Source: JAEUMD01 sp050246945 (GTDB lineage: Bacteria > Pseudomonadota > Alphaproteobacteria > Rhizobiales > Hyphomicrobiaceae). From it: a stretch of 64,000 nucleotides of DNA. The position numbers and the translations under genes are program-made. Each line of letters begins with the position of its first letter. The first letter of the stretch is position 1. This document shows, one piece after another, positions 26,919-35,541 of the stretch. The stretch covers positions 137,895 through 201,894 of the forward strand of contig JBFWVC010000011.1 of NCBI GenBank assembly GCA_050246945.1, written 5' to 3'. A model generated the notes under the pieces. It was not told the origin of the DNA. It did no database searches and was given only the letters and a program-made list of their open reading frames with translations.

Positions 26919-29128
26919 ACGTCATGTTGCGCATCTTAACGGTGTCCCTGCTGCCCCTCAGTCTCGGACTTGCATGCATCGCCGCGCCATGCGCGCGCGC
27001 GGTCCCTTCCCCTGACGATTTCGGCGGTCAGGTGCGCGCCGACGTCGATGGAAGAGCGGTGCAATTTCCCTCGCTCAAGAACGATATCAGCGCCAAGGTG
27101 CAAGGCGATCTCGCCGAGGTCACGGTGGTGCAGACGTTTATCAACCCGACAAACGTGCCACTCAACGCGACATACCTGTTCCCCTTGAACAAGGATGCCG
27201 CCGTGCATGCCATGCAAATAAGGATCGGGGACGAGGTGATCGAGGCTCGCATGGAGCGCAAGGCGGAGGCGCGCCGCACGTTCGAGACTGCCAAGCGTGA
27301 CGGCAAGGCGGCCGCGCTGCTGGAACAGCATCGACCGAACATGTTCACCCAGAATATCGCCAACCTCATGCCGGGTGTGCCGATCGTGGTGACGCTTCGA
27401 TACGTTCAGAGCGTGCCACGCGTTGACGGGGCTTATGAGTTGGTGTTGCCACTGATCGTCGGGCCACGCTACATGCCGGACGCCAACCCGGATGCGATGG
27501 CGCGCGCTTCAGGCCCTCACAGCGATGCAGACCGTACCGCAACCGAAACTCCTGGCCAGTGGAGGTTTTCACCGCCACCGGCGTATCCGCCTGTGAACGG
27601 TCTCACGGCACCGGCTACGATCGACGACAATCGCGTTTCGGTCAGTATTGGCCTGACGGCCGGCGTCGCCATCCCAGGGGTGACGAGCGCCACCCACGCC
27701 ATTACCGTGAGCGGCGATGCTGCGTCGCAAGTGCGCGAAATCAAACTGGCCGCAGGCCAGACGATCGACAATCGCGACTTCGTTCTGCGCTACCGGCTGG
27801 CCGCGGCCTCAATCCAAGCTGGGCTCCTGACGCATGTCGATGAAACAGGCGGGACGTTCTCGCTTCTGATCGAACCGCCAGCTTCACTTTCGAGCGAACA
27901 AATCACGCCGCGCGAGGTCGTGTTCGTGCTCGACACCTCTGGCTCCATGGCGGGTGTTCCGATGGAGGCCAGCAGGGCGTTCATGACGCATGCGTTGCGC
28001 ACGCTGCGGCCCACGGATTATTTTCGCATTATCCGCTTCTCTTCGACCGCCTCGGAACTTGCGTCGGGGCCGGTCTCGGCCTCGCCATCCAATGTGCGTG
28101 CCGCGATTACCTTCGTCGACGGTCTAACCGCAAACGGCGGCACCGAGGTCCTTGCTGGATTGCACAAAGCCTTCGACGCTGCTTCGATGCCGGGAACGCA
28201 CCGCATGCTCGTCTTTCTCTCCGACGGGTATGTCGGCAACGAAGAGGAAATCCTGCGCATGGTCTCGGACAACATCGGGCAGGCGCACACCTACGTGCTA
28301 GGGGTCGGCACGGGCGTCAACCGGTATCTCCTGGCGGAGATGGCACACCAGGGGCGCGGGTTCATGCGAATCGTCGATCCGACCGAAAGCGGCGAGGGCG
28401 TCGCCGCGCAATTCGCGCGCAAGCTCGACACGACGGTGATGACCGATCTGGCGATCGATTGGGGAACGCTACCCGCCCACGATGTGATGCCATCGACGCT
28501 TCCCGATCTTTTCGCAGGCGACTCGATCAGGGTCCAGGGCGGCTTCACGGGCGGCGGAACGCATCTGATCAAGATCAACGGAAAGATCAATGGACGCAAT
28601 GCAACGCTGCCGCTGCAGATCACGCTTTCCGATCAGCCGACGGGAGACGGGACAAAGGCCATTCCGCTCGTCTGGGCGCGCGCGCAGATCAAGGATAATA
28701 TGCGCGAGCTGATGACGCCCGCTCATCGGCGTCGCAGTGGCCGCACGGACAGCGACATCCAGGATGCGGTAACAAAACTCGGACTGGCCCACAGCCTCAT
28801 GACGCAGTGGACCTCGTTCGTCGCAGTGTCGATGACCGTGATCAACCCCGAGCCAGCCGATGCGCGCGACATCGACGTAAGCCTGCCGATGGTTAAGGGC
28901 GTGGGCCCGGGCGCCTATCCGCGACCTTTGCACAAGCCGGCTCGAATGCCGGTGCAGCAACGCGCTTCCAACCCCATCTATGAAAACGTTGCCGCCTTGC
29001 AGCCGACGTTCGGCGGCGCGTCCACGCCCGAACCCGAAGCCGTCGGCGGACTGGGCATGATGCTGATCGGCCTGTGGCTGGCGCTAAGTCGTGCGCGCAA
29101 ATTGCGGGATGGGTGCGGCAAGGCTTGA
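26915..29128 (+). CDS. VIT/VWA-domain protein, probable exosortase substrate
   Basis: 737 residues from ATG 26915, which overlaps the exosortase stop by 4 bp and sits after GAAAGG. Sec signal peptide (LTVSLLPLSLGLACIAAPCA). VIT domain ~40-185 (VVQTFINPTNVPLNATYLFP, EQHRPNMFTQNIANLMPGVP). VWA domain ~330-500 with intact MIDAS DTSGSM (Asp340) and FLSDGYVGNE. The C-terminus, from about residue 705, is PEPEAVGGLG, a hydrophobic helix (MMLIGLWLALS) and basic RARKLR: a PEP-CTERM-type sorting signal. Domain order matches the marine proteobacterial sortase-target family. It should be exported, cut near PEP by the exosortase and displayed at the surface. Confidence 0.88.
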   Translation: MNVMLRILTVSLLPLSLGLACIAAPCARAVPSPDDFGGQVRADVDGRAVQFPSLKNDISAKVQGDLAEVTVVQTFINPTNVPLNATYLFPLNKDAAVHAMQIRIGDEVIEARMERKAEARRTFETAKRDGKAAALLEQHRPNMFTQNIANLMPGVPIVVTLRYVQSVPRVDGAYELVLPLIVGPRYMPDANPDAMARASGPHSDADRTATETPGQWRFSPPPAYPPVNGLTAPATIDDNRVSVSIGLTAGVAIPGVTSATHAITVSGDAASQVREIKLAAGQTIDNRDFVLRYRLAAASIQAGLLTHVDETGGTFSLLIEPPASLSSEQITPREVVFVLDTSGSMAGVPMEASRAFMTHALRTLRPTDYFRIIRFSSTASELASGPVSASPSNVRAAITFVDGLTANGGTEVLAGLHKAFDAASMPGTHRMLVFLSDGYVGNEEEILRMVSDNIGQAHTYVLGVGTGVNRYLLAEMAHQGRGFMRIVDPTESGEGVAAQFARKLDTTVMTDLAIDWGTLPAHDVMPSTLPDLFAGDSIRVQGGFTGGGTHLIKINGKINGRNATLPLQITLSDQPTGDGTKAIPLVWARAQIKDNMRELMTPAHRRRSGRTDSDIQDAVTKLGLAHSLMTQWTSFVAVSMTVINPEPADARDIDVSLPMVKGVGPGAYPRPLHKPARMPVQQRASNPIYENVAALQPTFGGASTPEPEAVGGLGMMLIGLWLALSRARKLRDGCGKA

Positions 29129-29250
29129 TATCCAAAAGCATAGCGTGTGCGCACGCCGGATCACAGTGGGCAACGGCCATGATCCGGTTGTTGCAGGAGC
29201 TCCGCATTGTGCGTTCGCGGCGGACCACGGCTGCACTGACGGTGCTCAAA

Positions 29251-29673
29251 TCATCGGATGCATTCCCAGAGGTGCTCTTCCTCTTCCAGACGATCGAGTT
29301 CCATGCCCTTCATGTCACCTCGCGATACAACGCCCCAGATCTTGCCGTCGTCCACGACGGGGACGTGTCGGAACCCGCCGTCGCACATCACGCGCAGCGC
29401 ATCGATCGCGCGATGGTCCGGCGTGATCGTGACGGGATCGGGCGTCATGGCATCGCTGAGTGGAGTAAGGGCTGCCGACTGCCCCTTCGACAGTGCCCGC
29501 ACGGCATCGCGGCCGGTGAAGATCCCGCACAGACATTGCGCGTCGTCGACAACGAGCGTGGACCCCACGTGCCGGCGCCACATCTCGTCGCACGCCCTCT
29601 GGATGGTCTCGTTCCGCCCAAGGATGAGCGGCTTCTGCTCCTTTACAATCGTCGCTAGAACGCGATTTGACAT
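29251..29673 (-). CDS. Tandem CBS-domain protein
   Basis: 140 residues, consisting only of two CBS motifs (~8-62 and ~75-130): RNETIQRACDEMWRRHVGST, LVVDDAQCLCGIFTGRDAVR; then DHRAIDALRVMCDGGFRHVP, VVDDGKIWGVVSRGDMKG. Stand-alone CBS pairs usually bind adenine nucleotides and act as energy or ligand sensors on partner proteins. It converges on the VIT/VWA gene with ~120 bp between the stops. No partner can be named. Confidence 0.92.
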   Translation of the reverse strand: MSNRVLATIVKEQKPLILGRNETIQRACDEMWRRHVGSTLVVDDAQCLCGIFTGRDAVRALSKGQSAALTPLSDAMTPDPVTITPDHRAIDALRVMCDGGFRHVPVVDDGKIWGVVSRGDMKGMELDRLEEEEHLWECIR

Positions 29674-29810
29674 ACGGACTTCCGTCTTGTTCTGTTGGCT
29701 GATCCGGCAAGTTCAATATTCAAGCAATTATTGTGCAAGCGCACCGGAAATCCATATACCTGGTCAAGCTAGGGCGTGCCGCAAAAGCCCAGATTCGGCA
29801 TGGCAACATT

Positions 29811-29879
29811 AGGTCCTTTTTTTCGGGCATGTCGTTGACGCAAGTCCGCTACGCACTTTGCGCGACATGCATTGATCCG
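29811..29879. repeat. Palindromic repeat, family F (copy 1)
   Basis: GGGCATGTCGTTGACGCAAG, then TCCGCTACGCACTTTGCGCG and ACATGCATTG: GCATGTCG pairs with CGCGACATGC, with an inner CGCA/TGCG pairing. The preceding TCCTTTTTTTC is also shared with the copy at 58895-58962. Confidence 0.75.
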
Positions 29880-29989
29880 AATTGGGTACTGGCCGGCGAC
29901 CTGAGTTGCCCTACGCGCACATTTGACCGGCGACAATCGCGGACGTAGCTGCTTAAACTACGATAGCACTTGAGGTTCTGGAGATCTCT

Positions 29990-31882
29990 ATGTCTCAGGT
30001 TCCAACACCTGCCAAACGTCTGCTTGCTAGTAGGGAGCATGAGCAGCATCAGGCCGGGCTAAGCCAAGACCAGCCCAGAACTCCGAGTGCGCCGCAATCG
30101 ATCGATCCTTTCGAGGAAAGCCCGACGGCAGCCAATTCCGTGCTCGGTGTCGGTGTCGGTGGCGATGCCCTTGACCGCATGCTTCACTTCATTCAGTCGC
30201 GCGCGACACTGGGCCTGTCTCCGGCGGCCATCACACTGGCGTATCTGGACTGGTGCCTGCATCTTGCCGGGTCGCCTGGAAAACAATTGCAACTCGCCGA
30301 GAAATTGGTGCGAGAGCTGGTGCTTTTGAACCAGCAATTGGCATCTTGTCTTTTCTCCGGTGAGGCGGGACAACGATGCATATGCCCGCGCGAAGAGGAC
30401 AAGCGCTTCGTCGACCCTCAATGGCAACGTTGGCCTTTCGACTTCATACACCTGTCATTTCTTCTGCAGGAACGCTGGTGGGAGCAGGCGACGACGGGCA
30501 TACGCGGCGTGACCGCTCAGCACGAGCGGCTCGTCTCCTTCATGGCGCGCCAGTTCCTCGACATGGCTTCGCCCTCGAATTTCGTGCCGACGAACCCAAT
30601 CGTGCTGCAAAGGACGCTGGAGACCGGCGGCGCCAACCTCGCTTCGGGAACGGCAAATCTGATCGAGGACTGGGGCCGCCTGATCACCGGGGCGCCGCCA
30701 GTCGGCATCGAGAGCTTCAAGGTGGGCGAGAATCTGGCAACTACCCGTGGGCGTGTCGTCTACCGCAACGAACTGATGGAGTTGATCCAATACGAACCCA
30801 CGACAGCGCGCGTGAAGCGAGAACCTGTGCTGATCGTGCCCGCATGGATCATGAAGTACTATATTCTCGACCTTTCCTCGGACAATTCGCTTGTCAGGTA
30901 TCTGGTTGGCCAAGGCTATACCGTGTTCATGATTTCGTGGCGTAATCCGACGCGCAAGCATCGCGACTTCGGACTGCAATCATACATGACGATGGGCGTC
31001 GAGGAGGCGCTTTCCGAAGTCCGCCGCCTTGTCGGCGAGGAGAGCGTTCATGCGGTCGGCTACTGCCTCGGCGGAACGCTTCTAGCGATGGTCGCTGCGG
31101 CCCTTTCACGTGGGGACGGTGCGCGTGGAAGGGGGCTCCGGACGCTGACACTTCTCGCCGCCCAGGTCGATTTTTCCGATGCTGGAGAGCTCATGCTCTT
31201 CACGAACTCCAGTCAACTGGCTTTCCTCGAGGACGTGATGGAAGCGCAGGGCTTTCTCGATGCGCGCCAGATGGCGGGCGCATTCCAGATGCTGCGCCCC
31301 AACGACCTCATCTGGTCGCGTGTCGTCCACAGCTACCTCATGGGTTCGCGGAGACCCGCATTCGACCTGATGGCCTGGAATGCGGATGCGACGCGCATGC
31401 CGGCGAAGATGCATGCAGAGTACCTGCGCCACATGTTCCTCAACAACGATCTCGCGGAGGGTCGCTATATCGTCGGCGGTTCGCCGATTGCCATTTCCGA
31501 TATTCGCGCACCCATCTTCGCAGTCGGAACGGAAACCGATCACGTGGCGCCGTGGCGCAGCGTCTACAAGATTCGTCTTTTCTCTGATACCGAAGTCACG
31601 TTCCTGTTGACGTCCGGCGGGCACAACGCCGGCGTCGTTTCACCTCCAGGCCATGAAGGGCGCCACTACAGGATCACGACTGCGGCTGCGGACGCGACCT
31701 ACGTCGATCCCGAAAGCTGGAAAAGCGATACACCGGAGGAGCCCGGCTCCTGGTGGCCAGAATGGGTGCGTTGGCTCGACTCGCATTCGAGCGGATCCGT
31801 TCCACCTCCCCGTCTGGGTTCTCTCACCGAGCATGCGCAGCCTGAATGCGCGGCTCCGGGAACATATGTTCTGGAACGCTGA
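29990..31882 (+). CDS. phaC: Class I poly(3-hydroxyalkanoate) synthase
   Basis: 630 residues, typical of class I PhaC. N-terminal PhaC_N region (LVSFMARQFLDMASPSNFVP, NPIVLQRTLETGGANLASG) precedes an alpha/beta-hydrolase core. The lipase-like box is GYCLGG with the nucleophilic Cys359. The general-base His is in LTSGGHNAGVVSPPG and the Asp is in GTETDHVAPWRSV. It polymerises (R)-3-hydroxyacyl-CoA into storage polyester at granule surfaces. No phaA, phaB, phaR or phasin gene is adjacent. It begins ~110 bp after a family-F repeat. Confidence 0.95.
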   Translation: MSQVPTPAKRLLASREHEQHQAGLSQDQPRTPSAPQSIDPFEESPTAANSVLGVGVGGDALDRMLHFIQSRATLGLSPAAITLAYLDWCLHLAGSPGKQLQLAEKLVRELVLLNQQLASCLFSGEAGQRCICPREEDKRFVDPQWQRWPFDFIHLSFLLQERWWEQATTGIRGVTAQHERLVSFMARQFLDMASPSNFVPTNPIVLQRTLETGGANLASGTANLIEDWGRLITGAPPVGIESFKVGENLATTRGRVVYRNELMELIQYEPTTARVKREPVLIVPAWIMKYYILDLSSDNSLVRYLVGQGYTVFMISWRNPTRKHRDFGLQSYMTMGVEEALSEVRRLVGEESVHAVGYCLGGTLLAMVAAALSRGDGARGRGLRTLTLLAAQVDFSDAGELMLFTNSSQLAFLEDVMEAQGFLDARQMAGAFQMLRPNDLIWSRVVHSYLMGSRRPAFDLMAWNADATRMPAKMHAEYLRHMFLNNDLAEGRYIVGGSPIAISDIRAPIFAVGTETDHVAPWRSVYKIRLFSDTEVTFLLTSGGHNAGVVSPPGHEGRHYRITTAAADATYVDPESWKSDTPEEPGSWWPEWVRWLDSHSSGSVPPPRLGSLTEHAQPECAAPGTYVLER

Positions 31883-32598
31883 TCTGCGATCCCTTTGCAC
31901 TGAATGGCCGCCTATCGACCTGCGAACCGCAACGACGAGGTTTCGCTATTCAATCTTTGCGGGTGACCGGGGGTCCGCTTCGGCGTTGGCACAACGAGAC
32001 GAAAATTACGATTGCAGCACCGGAGGAAGCCAGGATCGGATTGAATCGGGTCCGGCCATTGTGGCCTGCTCCATCTCATTGTCTGAGAACCCGATTTGCA
32101 GCTTCGATGCCGGCACGACCGCTTCCTTGTCAACCGATCAGGGTATAACTCTTGTTCGGGGCGCCACGTCGCGGATTTCGAACCTGCTCCCGATGCATCG
32201 GCGTCCCGGTCGCGATCAAAGGCAGATTTCGGAAGCGTGCGCCGCGCGGCCAGCGGAAAATGACAGTTTCCAAATGCATGGCCGGCTCGCCATCAGATCG
32301 CTGCATTCATTGCTTCAACGCTACTCAACCGGATTGAGCCACCGGTCCGTCCGGCCGCCTGTTTCGCTCCACACTCGAGGCCCTGAGCATCTTGGGCGTC
32401 CGGGAATGTCCCCGTTTCGAGGACGTCCGCGAAGGAGCCGGCGGCATGAACAAGAACACCTGCGGGGCAAAAAAAGCGCCGACTTGGGGTGTAAAAGGCT
32501 TGCCCGCGAACCCGGCGGCACGGCGGGGGACCGTCCTTAGCAGGACGTTAACCTCACTCGCGGACTTTGGGGCCTACCGTTGGAGGGATTCTGAACGC
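31883..32598. other. Intergenic region (0.7 kb), no supported gene
   Basis: Contains a family-D repeat (32028-32150). The rest has open frames on both strands without ribosome-binding sites or recognisable protein composition. GGAGGG (32582-32587) near the end serves the SH3-protein gene. Confidence 0.4.
32028..32150. repeat. Interspersed repeat, family D (copy 2)
   Basis: Aligns with 11975-12100: GGATTGAATCGGGTCCGGCC, ATTGTGGCCTGCTCCATCTC, ATTGTCTGAGAACCCGATT, GCTTCGATGCCGGC and GATCAGGG appear in the same order. It is more diverged at the right end and lacks the terminal CTAG. Confidence 0.7.
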
Positions 32599-33747
32599 AT
32601 GCAGAAACTCGTCACGAAAGCCATTGGCGCATCGCTGATCTGCACCTTGCTGTCTTTCGACGGGTTTGTCAGCACGGTCGAAGCCGCCGAGGCGCTTTCC
32701 GGGGACACGTTGCGCCAGAAGATTCCGGGGGCGAAGATCCAAATCGATACCCCCTTGGGAAGTGTCATTCCAGTTGCATATGGTGCCGATGGCTCACTCG
32801 AAGGCAAGGCTGGCGCCGTCGCATTCTTCCTCGGCTCACAGAAAGATCGCGGCAAGTGGTGGATCGAAGGCTCCAAGCTGTGCCAGCGATGGGACACTTG
32901 GTTCAACGGGCGCATCAATTGCGTACGTGTCTACCGGAACGCCGACAATCGCATCGAATGGATCGATCAGGACGGTGAAAAAGGCACTGGCACGATCGTC
33001 GAGCTCAGCGGCCCTCCACCGGCTGCACCTCCGTCGGACGACAAGGTTGTCAGACAGATTGCAGCATCATCACCCCCGAAGCCGGTACGCGAAGCAAAGC
33101 CCGTTGCGGCGCAAGGTACTGTCGCGCGCAAGGCGGTCGAGTTGCGGCCGCCCTCGCCGGTGCCCGTGCGTGTGCCGTCGCCGCCCGCGCCAGAAAGAAA
33201 GATGAGCCTGAAAGCAAGCGACGCCGACAAGATGGCCCAGGCGGCGCCCCCCCCCGGAACGAATAAGCCTGTCGAGAAGACTGCCTATACTGCGACCTAC
33301 CGGGTGGTGAATGTTGCGTTCGACGACGTGTTGAATATCCGAAACGGACCGAGCCCCTTGGCAAATATCGTGTCGACGATCCAACCGCGCGCCAAGGGCG
33401 TGATGATGGCAGGGAACTGCGAGGGCGAATGGTGTCCGGTACGGCATGGCCAGAGCCAGGGGTGGGTCAACAGATACTTCCTCGCGGCCGAGAACGGCGC
33501 GAGGAGGAATGCTTTCGTCCGCAGACCTTCTGCCGCTCCCATCACCTACAAAGTCGTGCGGGTTGCCGCAGGCGACGTCCTGAACCTCCGGCGGCGCCCC
33601 GACGGAGATGCCGCAATCGTTGCGACGATACCGCCGTCTGGAACCCATATCCGCCTGACCGGTTACTGCGTCGGCGATTGGTGCCCCGTCGAACACGGCC
33701 GGCATTCCGGTTGGGCACATCGCTATTTCCTGGCACTCGAGTTCTAG
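32599..33747 (+). CDS. Exported protein with two C-terminal SH3-type domains
   Basis: 382 residues from ATG 32599 (after GGAGGG). Sec signal peptide MQKLVTKAIGASLICTLLSF to about residue 32. Residues ~40-135 form an N-terminal domain with paired Cys (SKLCQRWDTWFNGRINCVRV), a pattern seen in DUF995-like Rhizobiales proteins. A Pro/Ala-rich linker follows. Two bacterial SH3 domains (~240-305, ~315-382) each contain DVLN(I/L)R and a CxGxWCPV(R/E)HG motif. Likely a periplasmic or wall-binding protein. The stop TAG is within CTAG of repeat A copy 3. Confidence 0.82.
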   Translation: MQKLVTKAIGASLICTLLSFDGFVSTVEAAEALSGDTLRQKIPGAKIQIDTPLGSVIPVAYGADGSLEGKAGAVAFFLGSQKDRGKWWIEGSKLCQRWDTWFNGRINCVRVYRNADNRIEWIDQDGEKGTGTIVELSGPPPAAPPSDDKVVRQIAASSPPKPVREAKPVAAQGTVARKAVELRPPSPVPVRVPSPPAPERKMSLKASDADKMAQAAPPPGTNKPVEKTAYTATYRVVNVAFDDVLNIRNGPSPLANIVSTIQPRAKGVMMAGNCEGEWCPVRHGQSQGWVNRYFLAAENGARRNAFVRRPSAAPITYKVVRVAAGDVLNLRRRPDGDAAIVATIPPSGTHIRLTGYCVGDWCPVEHGRHSGWAHRYFLALEF

Positions 33748-33846
33748 ATCGTGTGCATGTTTCGTGGAAGCTTGCATAAGATCCAGCGCACTGTTTCGAG
33801 CATGCTTTGCAAGCTGAACCGCTGCATACTTCAGCTAAACATGCTT
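33744..33846. repeat. Palindromic repeat, family A (copy 3)
   Basis: Starts CTAGATCGTGTGCATGTTTC exactly at the stop of the SH3 gene, has the family-A core (GAGCATGCTTTGCAAGCTGA, ACCGCTGCATACTTCAGCTA, AACATGCT), and ends at the stop of the FkbM gene on the other strand. Two genes therefore terminate at its two edges. Confidence 0.8.
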
Positions 33847-34823
33847 CAGACAATCTGCCCCCCGTCATAGCCGCAGGCGATGCGCCCAAGTGCAATACGC
33901 ATCGTGTCGGTGTCCAGTTCCCGCAGCAATTGGGCAGCCTCCTGCCCATCGGGATCCAGCCCGCGCGAGCGCGTCAGCATACGCGCCAGACTTTTCCGGT
34001 CGAGCGTCGGCAGAAGGGCCCAGAACCCACGCGCCAACTCCTCGGTCAACGCGTGATCGGGATGCCGAACCTGCTCGGGTGCGCGGCCGATCTCGTACAT
34101 GTGCGTAACTGCATCCCATGCGGCTCGCGTTGCCGGAAGCTTCTCCATGACGTCGGGACATTCTTCGGCCACGTAAAAGCGATTGAGCGTGTCGTCGAGT
34201 CTGAACCGATAGCCTGCCTGCAGCAGAATCGGCTCCCATTTTTCGAAGGTCGGCGTGTTGGTCGCCGGGTCGATCGCCTCGGCCGCGACGATCCTGGGAC
34301 GAAAGCGGTTCCAGTCGTTGCCCGCGAGGACGTCCGCCTCGGCTCCTTCGACGTCGATCTTAAGGAAGTCAATCCGATCCATCCGATAGTTTTCGCACAG
34401 GGCAGCAAGAGTGAGCATCGGCCGCTCTTGCGAAATGTAGTCATCGCCATGAACCCTGGAGCTCTGGGCATTGTCCAGGACCGTCGTCGACAGCCCATGC
34501 AGACGAGAAAACACGTGCAGTTGACACGTCCCCACTTCGCGGCCGATGAGACCATCATAGACGCGATCTCGCGGTCGGACATGCGCATAGAGACCGGCAA
34601 GTACAGATTGCGGTTCCACAATGATGCCGCTCCAGCCGCGTTCGTAAAACCAGCAAGACACATTGTCGGCAACCGGATGGCCCCCGCCAATGTCGATGTA
34701 GACCCCGGGGCCGCCACCTCCGAGGGCGAGCCACAAATGGTAGTCTTCCATGTTCTGTGCGTACGAGAGAGGGGGCGCGCTCAACGACTCATTGACTGCG
34801 CGGTCCATTATCTGACTGGTCAT
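33846..34823 (-). CDS. FkbM-family methyltransferase
   Basis: 325 residues from ATG 34823, chosen because CAGGAG lies 8 bp upstream; the frame is open to 35396, but that part overlaps acyP on the other strand. SAM-binding and catalytic region ~20-190: YAQNMEDYHLWLALGGGGPG, VYIDIGGGHPVADNVSCWFY, IIVEPQSVLAGLYA, RIDFLKIDVEGAEADVLAG. Such enzymes O-methylate sugars of polysaccharides or glycolipids. The ~120-residue C-terminal helical region is an addition to the usual core. No glycan cluster surrounds it. Confidence 0.87.
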   Translation of the reverse strand: MTSQIMDRAVNESLSAPPLSYAQNMEDYHLWLALGGGGPGVYIDIGGGHPVADNVSCWFYERGWSGIIVEPQSVLAGLYAHVRPRDRVYDGLIGREVGTCQLHVFSRLHGLSTTVLDNAQSSRVHGDDYISQERPMLTLAALCENYRMDRIDFLKIDVEGAEADVLAGNDWNRFRPRIVAAEAIDPATNTPTFEKWEPILLQAGYRFRLDDTLNRFYVAEECPDVMEKLPATRAAWDAVTHMYEIGRAPEQVRHPDHALTEELARGFWALLPTLDRKSLARMLTRSRGLDPDGQEAAQLLRELDTDTMRIALGRIACGYDGGQIV

Positions 34824-35066
34824 TTGCGTACTCCTGAGCCACGACAAACGCCGCGCGTAAGTGAGCTGGTAGGCTGCCCACGGTTCGGGACCATTGACGA
34901 TCCCCGATGCTATGCGGCGCATGCGAAAGGCGTATCCGTTGACGACGTCCCTGACACGAGTAGCATGGAAATGCGCAGCATTTGCGATGCGGGCGGTCGT
35001 CGCAGTGGCGCACGACGGGGCCGCGTGCGGAATGCGGGATACCGTCTCTGATGAACCGGAGGCGCG

Positions 35067-35354
35067 ATGATGAATGAAATGCGCTCGGTCCATGTAAGCA
35101 TCGAAGGCCGCGTGCAAGGAGTCGGCTACCGGGCCTGGCTCGAAGCGGTGGCCACGGATCATGATTTGAGCGGCTGGGTTCGCAATCGCAGGGACGGCAC
35201 GGTAGAGGCCGTTCTGCACGGTCCGTCTGGCAGCGTCGCACAAGTCCTCGAACAGTGCCGCCGCGGACCACTGGCGGCCCATGTCACTCGCGTCGGCATA
35301 CTCGACGAACCGGCCGATTTCTCGCCCGGCTTCCGCGTTCTTCCGACTGCCTGA
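35067..35354 (+). CDS. acyP: Acylphosphatase
   Basis: 95 residues, the standard length. GGAGG lies 4-8 bp before ATG 35067. Family motifs: SVHVSIEGRVQGVGYRAWLE with the phosphate-binding Arg and the GRVQGVGxR loop, and SGWVRNRRDGTVEAVLHGPS with the catalytic Asn. It hydrolyses carboxyl-phosphate bonds such as acetyl phosphate in the cytoplasm. Single gene upstream of degP. Confidence 0.95.
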   Translation: MMNEMRSVHVSIEGRVQGVGYRAWLEAVATDHDLSGWVRNRRDGTVEAVLHGPSGSVAQVLEQCRRGPLAAHVTRVGILDEPADFSPGFRVLPTA

Positions 35355-35541
35355 AGCTGCTTGACGTTCGATGACAACGCGGGCCGCGCGACGCAACCTC
35401 GCGCGAAGTTGATTTTCCTTACAAAGCTTTAGGAAAGCGGCAATGTTCGCGAGAGGTGGCGGGGAGGATAAGGGACGATACCTGCGACCGACTGAACTGT
35501 CGGCGCAGCACCATCAATCCCAAACCCTGGAGCTTGCGCTC

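Noticed and set aside
29733..29948. 71-codon plus-strand frame between the CBS gene and phaC
   Set aside because: It is made largely of the family-F repeat, and no start signal is present.
34824..35396. N-terminal extension of the FkbM methyltransferase
   Set aside because: It overlaps acylphosphatase on the opposite strand, has no conserved pattern, and a good ribosome-binding site sits before the internal ATG 34823.
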